64,000 nucleotides of DNA from Actinomycetes bacterium (GTDB taxonomy: Bacteria > Actinomycetota > Actinomycetes > Streptosporangiales > Streptosporangiaceae), in assembly GCA_025964575.1 (NCBI GenBank), contig JAOPYO010000195.1, positions 25,902 through 89,901 of the forward strand. Direction: 5' to 3'. Below, in pieces: positions 1 through 10,782 of the stretch. The notes below the pieces were generated by a model. That model did not search any database. It was not told the origin of the DNA and was given only the letters and a program-made list of their open reading frames with translations. Within the stretch, counting starts at the first letter, position 1, and each line of letters opens with the position of its first letter. Position numbers and translations under genes: made by a program.

Positions 1-1
1 G

Positions 2-1708
2 GGCGGCGGGATCTATCCGCGCACCGCGAAGTCGATCCGGCTGAACCCGCAGATCCGCGATGCTCTCGGAATCGCCCCCGATGTCGCGGCGATGGCCCCG
101 TACGAGCTGATCCACGCGGCCCTCTGCGCACCTGTGGACCTGCTGTGGAACGGCGGGATCGGCACCTACGTCAAGTCGGCCGCCGAGAACCACGCCGACG
201 TGGGGGACAAGGCCAACGACTCGCTCCGGGCCGACGCCGTCGATCTGCGGTGCAAGGTCATCGGCGAGGGCGGCAACCTGGGGATGACCCAGCTCGGCCG
301 GATCGAGTTCGCCAAGGGCGGCGGCCTGGTCAACACGGACTTCATCGACAACTCCGCCGGGGTCGACACGTCCGACCACGAGGTCAACATCAAGATCCTG
401 CTGGATCAGGTGGTCCGCGACGGCGAGCTGACCGGCAAGCAGCGCAACCAGCTGCTCTACGACATGACCACCGAAGTCGGCGACCTGGTGCTGCCCGACA
501 ACTACCGGCAGAATGTGGTGCTGGCGGCGGCGCGTGCCCAGGCCACCGGCATGATGCACGTCCACTCCCGCTATCTGCGCAGACTCGAGCGGGATGGCAA
601 ACTCAAGCGGCGGCTGGAGTTCCTCCCCGACGACAAGACGCTCGCCGAGCGCAGGCAGGCCGGGCTGGGGCTGTTCCAGCCCGAGTTCGCGGTGTTGCTC
701 GCCTACACCAAGCTGACACTGGAGGACGAGCTGGTCGAGTCGGCGCTGCCCGACGAGAGCTATCTCGAGAGCTGGCTGGTCGACTACTTCCCGACCCCGC
801 TGCACGAGAAGTTCCGCACCTACATGGACCGGCATCCGCTCCGCAGGGAGATCATCACCACCCGGGTCGTGAACGACCTGGTCAACCGCAGCGGAATCAG
901 TTTCGTGTTCCGGATCAACGAGGAGACCGGAGCGGAGCCCTCCGACATCGCCCGTGCCTACCTGGTCGCCCGAGCGGTGTTCGACATGCCGCGATTCTGG
1001 GCCTCGGTGGAGGCACTCGACCATCAGGTCGAGGAGTCCGCGCAGATCTCGATGCTGCTGGAGGCCCGCAAGCTCACCGAGCGGGGCGCCCGTTGGCTGC
1101 TGCACAACCGGCGACCGCCGTTCGACATCGCCGAGACCATCGACTCCTTCGCCGGCGGCGCGCTGGCACTGGCGCCCATCCTGCCCAAGCTGCTGGTCGG
1201 CCGGGATCTGGACGCCTTCGAGGAGCGCCGCTCGGACTTCGCCGAGCGCGGCGTGCCAGACGAACTGGCGGAGCAGGTGGCGATGATGGTGCCCGCCTAC
1301 TCGACGTTCGACCTGGTCGAGATCGCCCGCGCCACCGACCGGCCGGTGCAGGAGACCGCCGAGGTCTACTTCGATCTCGCCGATCGGTTGCAGCTCTCCC
1401 GGCTGCGCGACCGGATCACCGCGCTACCCCGCGACGACCGGTGGCGCTCGATGGCCCGATCCTCCCTGCGCGACGACCTGTACGCGGCGCATGCGGCGCT
1501 CACCCGGGATGTCCTGGTGACCACCTTGCCAGGGGCCCTGCCGGAGGAACGGCTGGCGGCCTGGGTGGAGAAGAACGAGGCCGCGGTCATGCGCTCCCGC
1601 CAGACCCTCACCGAGATCTGGGAGAGTGACAGCTTCGACCTCGCCACCCTGTCGGTGGCACTCGGCGCCATCCGCACCCTTGTGACGGCGAGCACGCTCC
1701 CGCGCTGA
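2..1708 (+). CDS. NAD-specific glutamate dehydrogenase, large type, C-terminal part (5' end outside window)
   Basis: Open frame continues from window start; translation VDLLWNGGIGTYVKSAAENHADVGDKANDSLR...CKVIGEGGNLGMTQLGRIEFA is typical of large bacterial NAD-GDH. Confidence 0.93.
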   Translation, partial: GGGIYPRTAKSIRLNPQIRDALGIAPDVAAMAPYELIHAALCAPVDLLWNGGIGTYVKSAAENHADVGDKANDSLRADAVDLRCKVIGEGGNLGMTQLGRIEFAKGGGLVNTDFIDNSAGVDTSDHEVNIKILLDQVVRDGELTGKQRNQLLYDMTTEVGDLVLPDNYRQNVVLAAARAQATGMMHVHSRYLRRLERDGKLKRRLEFLPDDKTLAERRQAGLGLFQPEFAVLLAYTKLTLEDELVESALPDESYLESWLVDYFPTPLHEKFRTYMDRHPLRREIITTRVVNDLVNRSGISFVFRINEETGAEPSDIARAYLVARAVFDMPRFWASVEALDHQVEESAQISMLLEARKLTERGARWLLHNRRPPFDIAETIDSFAGGALALAPILPKLLVGRDLDAFEERRSDFAERGVPDELAEQVAMMVPAYSTFDLVEIARATDRPVQETAEVYFDLADRLQLSRLRDRITALPRDDRWRSMARSSLRDDLYAAHAALTRDVLVTTLPGALPEERLAAWVEKNEAAVMRSRQTLTEIWESDSFDLATLSVALGAIRTLVTASTLPR

Positions 1709-1742
1709 CACCTCCGCCGTGATCTGCCCGCGCACCATCTTC

Positions 1743-1783
1743 CGTGATCATGCAATCGGTCGACGAACGATTGCATGATCACG
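1743..1783. repeat. Palindromic repeat copy 1 (16-bp perfect arms, 9-nt loop), likely terminator hairpin
   Basis: CGTGATCATGCAATCG-gtcgacgaa-CGATTGCATGATCACG, 35 nt after the gdh stop. Confidence 0.9.
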
Positions 1784-2119
1784 GGCGGGGCGGGGCGTTC
1801 AGCCGCTCTCTGGGTCATCGGGTGCCGGCGGGCCCGCACGCAGCGGTCGCTCGGGATAGTGCCGGACCGCCGGCACCCGACGAGTCTTGGAGGCCCCGCG
1901 TTCAGGGCCGTGACTCAGTGGGCCGATCTAGAGGCCGAGCCACTGCGGGCGCTGAACAGCCCGAGCAAAAGAGGGAGCGCCGCGATTGCGGTAAGACGTC
2001 CACGCATGAGTGCCCCCCGAGGGGTAAGGCGACGGTGCAGTGCACTCATCATCACACGGTGACGGAAAAATTACCCTGCGAATGCGAAAGTCGGCCTCGG
2101 AAGGCCTGTCAGGCCCAGG

Positions 2120-3241
2120 TCAGGAGGCGTCGGCCTCGGCCTCGGCACGGCGGAGCCAGCGGATCTCGGCGTCGATGAAGTCGTCGATCGCACCGTCGAG
2201 GACGGCCTGCGGGTTGCCCTCTTCGTGGTTGGTGCGCAGGTCCTTGACCATCTGGTAGGGCTGGAGGACGTAGCTGCGGATCTGGGTGCCCCAGCTGCTG
2301 GTGCCCTCACCTCGCAGTTTGTTCATCTCATCGGTCTCTTCCTGCCGCTTGCGCTCCAGCAGCTTGGCCTGAAGGACCGTCATCGCGGTGGCCTTGTTCT
2401 GCAGCTGGCTGCGTTCGTTCTGGCAGGACACGACGATGCCGGTCGGCAGGTGGGTGAGGCGCACCGCGGAGTCGGTCGTGTTGACTCCCTGCCCGCCGGG
2501 ACCAGAAGATCGGTAGACGTCCACCCGCAGGTCGTCGTCCGGGATGTCGATGTGGTCGGTCTGCTCGACCACCGGCACCACGTCCACACCGGCGAACGAG
2601 GTCTGCCGGCGGCCCTGGTTGTCGAATGGTGAGATCCGGACCAGCCGGTGGGTGCCATGCTCTCCGCGGAGCGTGCCGTAGGCATACGGGGCCTTGACCG
2701 TGAAGGTCGTCGACTTGATCCCGGCCTCCTCCGCGAAGGAGGTCTCGTAGATCTCGGTCGGATAGCCATGACGCTCGGCCCAGCGGGTGTACATCCGCTG
2801 CAACTGCTGGGCGACGTCGGCGGCGTCCACCCCACCCGCCTGGGAGTTGATCGTGACCAACGCCTCGCGGGCGTCGTATTCCCCGGACATCAGGGTGCGA
2901 ATCTCGAGCTGCTGGATGTCCGCGAGGAGGGTTGCCAGCTCGCGGTCGGCCTCCTCGCGGGTGTCGGCGTCGTCCTCCGCCTCCGCCAGCTCGTACAGCA
3001 CGCCCACGTCGTCGAGACGGCTGCGCAGTCCCTCGACCTTGCTCAGCTCGCTCTCGAGATACGACAGCCGGCGTGTGACGTCCTGTGCGTGGTCCTGGTC
3101 GTTCCACAGGCTGGGGTCGGCCGCCTCCTCCCGGAGCTCGGCGATGTCCCTGCGCATCACATCGAGGTCGAGTACGGCCTCGATGCCGGTGAGCGTCGAG
3201 TTGAGCTCCTTGAGCTGATCTACGGGGTCGATGACTGCCAC
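2120..3241 (-). CDS. prfB: Peptide chain release factor 2
   Basis: 373 aa; GGQ motif in [41 protein letters not shown]2-like N-terminus. Confidence 0.96.
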   Translation of the reverse strand: MAVIDPVDQLKELNSTLTGIEAVLDLDVMRRDIAELREEAADPSLWNDQDHAQDVTRRLSYLESELSKVEGLRSRLDDVGVLYELAEAEDDADTREEADRELATLLADIQQLEIRTLMSGEYDAREALVTINSQAGGVDAADVAQQLQRMYTRWAERHGYPTEIYETSFAEEAGIKSTTFTVKAPYAYGTLRGEHGTHRLVRISPFDNQGRRQTSFAGVDVVPVVEQTDHIDIPDDDLRVDVYRSSGPGGQGVNTTDSAVRLTHLPTGIVVSCQNERSQLQNKATAMTVLQAKLLERKRQEETDEMNKLRGEGTSSWGTQIRSYVLQPYQMVKDLRTNHEEGNPQAVLDGAIDDFIDAEIRWLRRAEAEADAS

Positions 3242-3411
3242 GACCCCAGCTTATCGGCGGTCTGCGGCGCACAGGGCGCCGAATACCCTCGGGTGGGCCG
3301 TTGCCAGGGTTGATGCGCAGTTGAGGCCGGTCGGACTCCGTATGAGTTCGTACGGATGGCAGAATCAGCGGTCAGCAAGAGTGGATTTCGGACGACCTGG
3401 GGGGCTGTACG

Positions 3412-4440
3412 GTGCGAAAGACGGCAGCCGCGCTGATGGCCGTGCTGCTTCTGCCTGGGATGACCGCGTGCGCACAGCGGAAGAAGACGCCCACGAGGCC
3501 GGTGGCCATCACCTCCACGCCCGCCCCTGAGGCGCTCACGCCGCAGGTCGCGGCGCAGGCTCTGAAGGAGTACATCAACAACGAGGACGTGGCCCGGGCC
3601 AGCGGTGACGAACGGCTGGCCCTGTCCTGGGCGGGCGACGGGCAGGCGCTGCTGACCGCGGCGGAGTTCCGCAAGTCGGCGTTCACCGGCGACCCGGTGC
3701 CCCGATACGTCTACGGCAAACCGACCCTGTACGTCCCCCGGCTCACCTCGTACCCGCAGTGGTTCGTGGCGTCGGTGGATCGCACGGTGCAGGGGCATCC
3801 GACGTCGAAGTATTCGGCTTTGATGGCGTTCAACCGCGCCTCGGTCTCCGGCAGGTGGAAGCTGAGCCTGTCCACGCTGGTCCTCAAGGGTGCGAAGGCT
3901 CCCCAGATCAAGGTGGATCCCGAGGGGTACGCGACGCCGCTGGCGACGTTCGACGGGGACCTGGTGATCAGGCCGCGCGACGTGCAGTCCATCCAGGCGG
4001 GCATGGCGGAAGAGGGCGCGGACAATCCCGGCCGGAGGGTCATGAAGCCCGGCCTCTACACCTCGGGCTACTACACGCAGACGCAGAAGGCCAAGAAGAA
4101 GGCCAAGGACGCCGGGCTCACCTACGAGCCCGTCTTCACCGCTACGACCTTCCCGGTGTTCGCGCTGCGGACCGTCGACGGAGGGGGTCTGGTGCTGTAC
4201 GCGCTGAGCCGCAACACCGTGACGTACGTCCGGAAGAAGGGCCTGCAGCCGGCCGTTCCCCGGGAGGTCGCCCACCTGCTCGACTCGCGGATCCTGAAGG
4301 ACCAGCTGCAGGTCTGGGAGACGCTGCAGTTCGGCGTGTACGACCCGGCCAAGCCGAAGACGAAGACCGCCCAGCCCAAGACGGACGTGATCGCTCAGGA
4401 CGGTGCGGCGACCAACGCGGCCAACAAGGCGAGCTCCTAG
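3412..4440 (+). CDS. Hypothetical lipoprotein
   Basis: GTG start; signal peptide with lipobox-like LPGMTAC; 342 aa. Confidence 0.75.
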   Translation: MRKTAAALMAVLLLPGMTACAQRKKTPTRPVAITSTPAPEALTPQVAAQALKEYINNEDVARASGDERLALSWAGDGQALLTAAEFRKSAFTGDPVPRYVYGKPTLYVPRLTSYPQWFVASVDRTVQGHPTSKYSALMAFNRASVSGRWKLSLSTLVLKGAKAPQIKVDPEGYATPLATFDGDLVIRPRDVQSIQAGMAEEGADNPGRRVMKPGLYTSGYYTQTQKAKKKAKDAGLTYEPVFTATTFPVFALRTVDGGGLVLYALSRNTVTYVRKKGLQPAVPREVAHLLDSRILKDQLQVWETLQFGVYDPAKPKTKTAQPKTDVIAQDGAATNAANKASS

Positions 4441-4442
4441 GG

Positions 4443-4482
4443 CATGTCCCCGTGGATCTCGTCCGTCACGAACGGGGACATG
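4443..4482. terminator. Hairpin terminator candidate
   Basis: CATGTCCCCGT...ACGGGGACATG perfect 11-bp arms immediately after stop at 4440. Confidence 0.55.
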
Positions 4483-4503
4483 GATCTACGGGGCTTGCCC
4501 TCG

Positions 4504-4686
4504 TTAGTACATCTGACGGAGCACCAGCGCCAGGACGAACATCAGCACCAGCGCGAGCAGGATCAGGGCCGGCGGCACCGCCGGGCCATGGTGGTGCACT
4601 TCGGCTCGGGTGGCTCGGCAGCTGGGACAGCGTCCCTCGACGACCGGACCCGAGCATCGAGCACAGATCAGATGTTCGCAGCTCAT
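4504..4686 (-). CDS. Small zinc-ribbon membrane protein
   Basis: 60 aa with CEHLICARCSGPVVEGRCPSC and a C-terminal TM helix. Confidence 0.6.
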   Translation of the reverse strand: MSCEHLICARCSGPVVEGRCPSCRATRAEVHHHGPAVPPALILLALVLMFVLALVLRQMY

Positions 4687-4946
4687 CCTGCACCCCTCCC
4701 TTCCCGATCACTGCGGCCCTCGCTCCCGATCCGGTCCCGGTAACGGAACCCTGACTCGGATAGCTGGGTCGGTTACGCCCAAGTTGGACGATCCATGCCA
4801 GTGTCCCCTCTAGACTGCGGGATGGCCAACCGGTCCGCCAAACCGGAGCCCGCTTCGGTAGATGTCTCCTAGCTTTGGTTTTTCTCAGCCAGGAATACGG
4901 ACACCGTTGTTCAACAGCCCCTAGACTGGCACGCCGTGATGCAGCC

Positions 4947-5636
4947 GTGATCCACTTCGACAACGTCACCAAGGTCTACCCGAACCAGAACCGGCCAGCC
5001 CTCCAGCATGTGAACGTCGCCGTAGAAAAAGGCGAGTTCGTCTTCCTGGTGGGTCCGTCGGGCTCTGGTAAGTCGACCTTCCTGCGACTCGTGCTCAAAG
5101 AAGAGCGTCCAACAACAGGTCATGTTCATGTGGCCGGCAAAGATCTCAGCCGGTTGACCAACTGGAAGGTGCCGCATCTGCGGCGCCGGATCGGTTGTGT
5201 CTTCCAGGACTTCCGGCTCCTCCCCAACAAGAACGTCTTCGAGAACGTCGCGTTCGCACTCGAGGTGATCGGCAAGCCGAAGCGGTTCATCGGCAAGGTC
5301 GTGCCCGAGGTGATCGATCTGGTCGGTCTCGAAGGTAAACAGCACCGGCTGCCCGACGAGCTCTCCGGTGGCGAGCAGCAGCGCGTCGCCATCGCCAGGG
5401 CCTTCGTCAACCGACCGATGATCCTGCTCGCCGACGAGCCGACCGGGAACATCGACCCGGCAACCTCCATCGGCATCATGAAGGTGCTGGACCGGATCAA
5501 CCGGACGGGCACCACCGTCGTCATGGCCACCCACGACGCCGCGATCGTCGACGCCTTCCGCAAGCGGGTCGTCGAACTCGAGGACGGCAGGGTCGTCCGC
5601 GACCAGGCGCGTGGAGTCTACGGTCAGGCCTATTGA
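4947..5636 (+). CDS. ftsE: Cell division ATP-binding protein FtsE
   Basis: GTG start; GPSGSGKST Walker [15 protein letters not shown] signature, followed by ftsX. Confidence 0.95.
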   Translation: MIHFDNVTKVYPNQNRPALQHVNVAVEKGEFVFLVGPSGSGKSTFLRLVLKEERPTTGHVHVAGKDLSRLTNWKVPHLRRRIGCVFQDFRLLPNKNVFENVAFALEVIGKPKRFIGKVVPEVIDLVGLEGKQHRLPDELSGGEQQRVAIARAFVNRPMILLADEPTGNIDPATSIGIMKVLDRINRTGTTVVMATHDAAIVDAFRKRVVELEDGRVVRDQARGVYGQAY

Positions 5637-5730
5637 TCCATATGGCCCCCGCCATGCGTACTGAGTCGTAGGGCCACGGCCTGACCGAACACCCACGTGG
5701 AACCACCGATCAGCGAGGACAGCGAAGGAC

Positions 5731-6642
5731 ATGCGAGTACAGTTCGTCTTCCAGGAGATCTGGATCGGTCTCCGCCGGAACCTGACGATGACGATCTCGC
5801 TCGTCATCACCGTCGCCATCGCCATGGCGCTTTTCGGCACCGGTCTGCTCATCAGGGCTCAGGTCGACAACTCCAAGAGTTATTGGTACGGCAAGGTCCA
5901 AGTCTCGGTTTTCCTCTGCAACAAGGCGAGCTCGAACCCGGCCTGTAGCAAGCGGGACGTCACCGATCAGGAGAAGGCCACCCTCAAGGCTGACCTGGAG
6001 AAGATGCCGCAGGTCAGCCAGGGCGGTGTGATAGAGGAGACTCCGGCTCAGGCGTTCGTGCGTTTCAAGGACCGTTTCGCCAGCCAGCCGGGCTTCGTGC
6101 AGAGCACCAAGGAAGGCGACATCCCCGGCTCCTTCCGGGTCCGGTTGAAGAACCCGGAGCAGTGGAAGATCGTCGTCGATCAGCTGAACGGCAAGCCGGG
6201 CGTGGACCAGGTGGTCAACGAGCAGGAGATCCTGAAGAAGTTCTTCACCATCCTGAACGGCCTGCAGTATGCCGCGCTGATCATCGCGCTCATCCAGGTG
6301 ATCGCGGCGGTGCTGCTGGTGGCGAACACGGTCCGGCTGTCGGCGTTCAACCGGCGACGAGAGACCGGCATCATGCGGTTGGTCGGGGCCTCGAACACCT
6401 ACATCCAGCTGCCGTTCATCCTCGAGGGCGCGATCGCCGGCTTCGTCGGCGGGATCATCGCCACCGGACTGCTGATCATCGCCAAGTTGATGTTGATCGA
6501 CCGGTTGCAGGGCTCGCTGCAGTTCGCCAGTCAGCTGGGCTGGGGGTCGGTGATCCAGGTCATCGTGATCTCGATAGTCTTCGGAATCCTGCTGTGCGCC
6601 GGAGCCTCGTTCCTCACCCTCCGCCGCTACCTGCGCGTCTGA
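5731..6642 (+). CDS. ftsX: Permease-like cell division protein FtsX
   Basis: 303 aa, 4 TM layout, NRRRETGIMRLVGASN; follows ftsE. Confidence 0.95.
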   Translation: MRVQFVFQEIWIGLRRNLTMTISLVITVAIAMALFGTGLLIRAQVDNSKSYWYGKVQVSVFLCNKASSNPACSKRDVTDQEKATLKADLEKMPQVSQGGVIEETPAQAFVRFKDRFASQPGFVQSTKEGDIPGSFRVRLKNPEQWKIVVDQLNGKPGVDQVVNEQEILKKFFTILNGLQYAALIIALIQVIAAVLLVANTVRLSAFNRRRETGIMRLVGASNTYIQLPFILEGAIAGFVGGIIATGLLIIAKLMLIDRLQGSLQFASQLGWGSVIQVIVISIVFGILLCAGASFLTLRRYLRV

Positions 6643-6710
6643 TCGCGCTTTAGCTTCACCTGTGGCGCGGGCCGATGCCGGCGTCGGCTCGCGCGCGTAG
6701 ACTGCTCGGC

Positions 6711-7883
6711 ATGCTCCGGCTCACGGGTCGTGTGCTCCACGGGACGGTCGTCGTCGTCGCCGTGGTCTGCGCCTACGGTGCCGGGATCATGAGCGGCGCC
6801 GGCCCGATGAAACGTACGCCTCAGGCGATCGAACCGGCCCTGCTCGACGAGGCGGCCGGTCGCATCGCCACGGAGGCAGCGGTGCCGGTGCCGCGCGGTG
6901 AGCTGGAACGCGCCGCCATCAACGCGATGCTGCACCGGCTGGGTGATCGCTGGGCGCACTACTACACCGCACAGGAGTACGACGACGTGCAGGGCCGGCT
7001 CAATGGTCGCTACAGCGGGGTCGGTCTGTGGCTGGGCGCGGCCGACGGTTCGGCCGTACGGGTGGCCAGTGTGCAGCCTGGCTCGGCCGCCGCGAAGGCG
7101 GGCGTACGCGTCGGGGACGTGATCGTCGCCGTGTCGGGCGTACCGGCCACCGGCTGGACCGTGACCAAGGTCGCGATGGCCCTGCGCAGTCAATCGGTGG
7201 CCGGGGTGGGGCTCACGGTCCGCCGGGGCGCGATGGAACACCGTTTCCAACTGGTGCGGTCACAAGTGCGGACCACCGACGTGACCGTGGAACAGCGTCC
7301 TGGCCACGTGCGGCTGATCCAGATCGGAGCTTTTACCCGGGGCGTGGGGCGGCAGGTGCGGAGTGCGGTGACCGCGGACCTGCCCGGCCACGCGGGCGGG
7401 ATAGTCCTCGATCTGCGCGGGAACCCGGGCGGCTTACTCGACGAGGCGGTGGACACCACCTCGGCCTTCCTCGCCAATGGTCCGGTGGTCACCTACGAGA
7501 AGCGTGGCAGGGCGCCGCAGCGGTTCGACGTGACCGCCCCCGGCGATGCGAAGACCCCGCTGGTCGTGCTCGTGGACGCCGGTACGGCGAGCGCCGCGGA
7601 AATCGTGGCCGGGTCCCTGAGTGACCGGGAGCGCGCGGTGATCGTAGGATCGCGTACGTTCGGAAAGGGATCGGTCCAGGAACCGGTCCGGTTGGGCGAC
7701 GGGTCCGCGCTGGAACTGACCGTCGGTCGCTACCGGACCCCCGGCGGCCGTAACCTCGACGGGGTCGGGATCGATCCTGACGTGGCGATCTCCTCCGATC
7801 GCCCACCCCAGGTGGCCGAGCAGCGCGCACTGGCCGTGCTGCACGGTCTGCTCGCCACGCTGCCGACGAAAGACCGAGGCTGA
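6711..7883 (+). CDS. S41 family C-terminal processing peptidase with PDZ domain
   Basis: PDZ region (GVGLWLG...[15 protein letters not shown]), [15 protein letters not shown] and [11 protein letters not shown]...[12 protein letters not shown]. Confidence 0.92.
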   Translation: MLRLTGRVLHGTVVVVAVVCAYGAGIMSGAGPMKRTPQAIEPALLDEAAGRIATEAAVPVPRGELERAAINAMLHRLGDRWAHYYTAQEYDDVQGRLNGRYSGVGLWLGAADGSAVRVASVQPGSAAAKAGVRVGDVIVAVSGVPATGWTVTKVAMALRSQSVAGVGLTVRRGAMEHRFQLVRSQVRTTDVTVEQRPGHVRLIQIGAFTRGVGRQVRSAVTADLPGHAGGIVLDLRGNPGGLLDEAVDTTSAFLANGPVVTYEKRGRAPQRFDVTAPGDAKTPLVVLVDAGTASAAEIVAGSLSDRERAVIVGSRTFGKGSVQEPVRLGDGSALELTVGRYRTPGGRNLDGVGIDPDVAISSDRPPQVAEQRALAVLHGLLATLPTKDRG

Positions 7884-7887
7884 TCAA

Positions 7888-8370
7888 GTGCCACGTGAGC
7901 AAGGGCGCAAGCTCATTGCCCAGAACAAAAAGGCCCGTTACGACTACCACATCGATGACACGTGGGAGGCGGGTCTGGTCCTGATGGGCACCGAAGTCAA
8001 GTCGCTGCGCATGGGACGGGCCTCGCTGGTCGACGGCTACGCTCAGGTCCGTGACGGCGAGTTGTGGCTGATGAACGTGCACATCCCGGAGTACCTCCAG
8101 GGCACGTGGACCAATCACTCGGCTCGCCGGAGCCGCAAGCTGCTCCTGCACAAGAGGGAGATCCAGCGGATCATCGAAAAGACCAGGGAGTCGGGATTGA
8201 CGTTGATCCCGCTCTCCTTGTATTTCAATGACGGCAGGGCCAAGGTCGAGATCGGGCTGGCGCGCGGCAAGAAGTCACACGACAAGCGCCAGGCCATAGC
8301 GGAGCGTGAGGGAAAACGGGAGATGGCGCGTGCCACTCGGCACCGTGGGCGGGCCCCCGGCAGTGTGTAG
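7888..8370 (+). CDS. smpB: SsrA-binding protein SmpB
   Basis: [29 protein letters not shown]...; upstream of tmRNA. Confidence 0.97.
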   Translation: MPREQGRKLIAQNKKARYDYHIDDTWEAGLVLMGTEVKSLRMGRASLVDGYAQVRDGELWLMNVHIPEYLQGTWTNHSARRSRKLLLHKREIQRIIEKTRESGLTLIPLSLYFNDGRAKVEIGLARGKKSHDKRQAIAEREGKREMARATRHRGRAPGSV

Positions 8371-8421
8371 GACACCGGAACATCACCATGCGGTCGAGGT
8401 CTCGGGTGGCGGGGCATAGTC

Positions 8422-10425
8422 ATGGGGGCGATGAAAGGATTGTGGATGACGAAGGCCAGAAGGGCCGGCGCCACGCTGGCCTGTGGGATGCTCATCAGCA
8501 CCCTGGGAGCCTGCGGCTTCGCTGAGCCTTCGCCGTTCCCGACCGTCAAGGACTTCCTGATCGCGTGGCAGGTCCAGAACTACACGGCGGCGGCCGGCCA
8601 CACCACCGGCGACCACGCCGCCGTGGCCGCCGCGCTGCGGGACGTGCCTCAGCAGCTCGACGCGGCCTCGGTCAAGCTGTCGATCAACAAGTCGAAGATC
8701 GTCCCGAGTGGCGACGGCTATGACGCCCAGTTCCAGGTCAAGATCGACTTGGGTGAGAACGGGGATCCCTGGACCTACCCGAGTCAGATGCATCTGCGCC
8801 GGGTCGGTACCGGCTGGAAGATCGTCTGGAATCCCTCGATCATCCACCCACTGCTGGGAGAGGGTCAGCGGCTGGCCGTGGTCACCGACACGCCGAATCG
8901 AGCGCAGGTCCAGGATTCCCAAGGCAAGCCACTGATGCATTCGGTCCTGACCGACGTCGTGGGCGTCGTCCCCCGTTCGCTGCGCGATTCCAAGGCCACT
9001 CTCAGCGCACTGGCCGCGATCACCAAGCTGGACCAGGAGCGGCTGATCGGACGGGTCAACTCGGCACCATCGCAGGAGTTCCTCCAGCTGGCGATGCTGG
9101 AGGACACTCCGGAGAACAGGGCCGTCATCGCCAAGATCGGGCAGATCCCGGGCGTGATCGTGCAGCCGCCCAAGAAGTTGCAGATCGCGCCGAAGATGGC
9201 CACCGAGTACGTCGGCACCCTCGGCCCGGCGACCGCGGTGAAGCTGCAGCAGGTCGGTGCGCCCTACCAGCCGGGTGACACGATCGGCGACTCCGGGCTG
9301 CAGCTGCTCTACCAGCGCCAGCTCGCCAGCACCCCGACGGTGAAGGTCGTTGCGGAGAACCCACAGGACCCGGCGGGCAAAGAGCCCACTGTGCTTGCTA
9401 CCTGGCCGTCCAAGGAGATCCCTCAGCCGGTCCGTACGACCCTGGTGCAGAACATCCAGCTCAAAGCAGAGAGGGCGCTCAAGGGCCTGGGAATGCGGGC
9501 CTCAATGGCCGTGGTCCGCCCCTCCACAGGTGACGTGGTGGCCGTGGCCAACAATGGGACCAACGGCCGGAACCTCGCACTCGAGGGCGAGTATCCGCCC
9601 GGCATGACCTTCGGCCTCGTGTCGGCCGAGGCGCTGTACCAGCGCGGCGAACAGTTGGGCAAGCTGCCCTGTCCCGCCACGGCCACCGTCGGCGGCCAGG
9701 TGATCAACAACCCTTCGCCGCAGTCCGGCACCTTGCCGTTCGAAGGGAACTTCGCCAAGTCCTGCACGACGATGCTGGCGCAGCTCAGCAGCTCGCTCGA
9801 TGGCGCCACTCTGGTCCGCGAGGCGAGCAAGTTCGGCCTGGGCAGCCTCGACTGGGGACTGACGGTCCCCGTCTTCACCGGTTCGGTGCCGGCCCCCGCC
9901 AACGCCGGCGAGAAGGCCCTCGCCATGATCGGCCAGGGCAAGGTGCTCACGAGCCCTCTCTCCATGGCTCTGGTGGCGGGGGCGGTCGAGGCCGGGACCT
10001 GGCGGCCACCGCAGCTGTTGAGCAGCTCATCCGTTCAGTCGCCGTTGCAGACGCAAACGCCTCCGGCGCAGCCGTACCCGCTGGCGCCCCGGGTCGTCAG
10101 TAGCCTCCAGAACCTCATGCGCCGGTCGGTCGTATCCGGCGCTGCCAAGAAGGCCCAACCGCCCAAGCAGGCAAAGGTGTACGGCGTGGCCGCCACGGTT
10201 GACTATGACAAGGGCAAGAACGTCTCCTGGTTCGTGGGCTACCAAGGGGACTTGGCTTTCGCCATCGCGGTGGAGGGCAGGGTCGACGCCGCCACGCTGG
10301 CTGCGAAGTTCCTCGGCCCGTACAAGGTGCCCCAGGCGGCGTCAGCTTCAAAGCCGGGAGTGGGGAAGACCGGTACGGGAGGCACCCGGCCGGCCGGTAA
10401 GACCAGCCCGGTTACGCACCACTGA
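8422..10425 (+). CDS. Penicillin-binding-protein-like protein (NTF2-like N-terminus plus transpeptidase-fold domain), catalytic motifs degenerate
   Basis: Lipoprotein-like signal, NTF2-like N-terminus (FPTVKDFLIAWQVQNYTAAAGHT), YPPGMTFG where YPPGSTFK is expected. Confidence 0.8.
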   Translation: MGAMKGLWMTKARRAGATLACGMLISTLGACGFAEPSPFPTVKDFLIAWQVQNYTAAAGHTTGDHAAVAAALRDVPQQLDAASVKLSINKSKIVPSGDGYDAQFQVKIDLGENGDPWTYPSQMHLRRVGTGWKIVWNPSIIHPLLGEGQRLAVVTDTPNRAQVQDSQGKPLMHSVLTDVVGVVPRSLRDSKATLSALAAITKLDQERLIGRVNSAPSQEFLQLAMLEDTPENRAVIAKIGQIPGVIVQPPKKLQIAPKMATEYVGTLGPATAVKLQQVGAPYQPGDTIGDSGLQLLYQRQLASTPTVKVVAENPQDPAGKEPTVLATWPSKEIPQPVRTTLVQNIQLKAERALKGLGMRASMAVVRPSTGDVVAVANNGTNGRNLALEGEYPPGMTFGLVSAEALYQRGEQLGKLPCPATATVGGQVINNPSPQSGTLPFEGNFAKSCTTMLAQLSSSLDGATLVREASKFGLGSLDWGLTVPVFTGSVPAPANAGEKALAMIGQGKVLTSPLSMALVAGAVEAGTWRPPQLLSSSSVQSPLQTQTPPAQPYPLAPRVVSSLQNLMRRSVVSGAAKKAQPPKQAKVYGVAATVDYDKGKNVSWFVGYQGDLAFAIAVEGRVDAATLAAKFLGPYKVPQAASASKPGVGKTGTGGTRPAGKTSPVTHH

Positions 10426-10522
10426 AGCCACTGCGTTACAGGATTTCCGCCTTCCGTTATCGCTTTGTTATTTCTTTACCCTGAGATCGCAACCTTCACA
10501 GGGGGCCCGTACGTCTTTGTGA

Positions 10523-10562
10523 GTGACTGAGATCCCGCCTGGGGGGTTGCGGACTCAGTCGC
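10523..10562. other. Hairpin-forming sequence upstream of ssrA
   Basis: GTGACTGAG...CTCAGTCGC, 9-bp stem with one G-U. Confidence 0.55.
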
Positions 10563-10574
10563 CGTGATGAGACC

Positions 10575-10600
10575 AGAGCCTCGTCTCGGGGGGAGGCTCT
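10575..10600. other. Second hairpin upstream of ssrA
   Basis: AGAGCCTC...GAGGCTCT, perfect 8-bp stem. Confidence 0.55.
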
Positions 10601-10782
10601 GTCGTCCGGACCGGCCCGACCCTGCCGGTCAGCCCCGGTGGGTGCGACACGTTACGCATCCATCGGGGCCACATCATTTTCTGGCACCCGATCACGCCCG
10701 GGGGGAATCTCGTTGGCGTATCGGGTGTTGACCATGTACGGTCTGTTCTGGACACCTCGGTGTCCGGTTGACAACTCAACAT

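Noticed and set aside
3160-3241. Programmed frameshift in prfB
   Set aside because: The RF2 frame is continuous from ATG, with no in-frame UGA or slippery site needed
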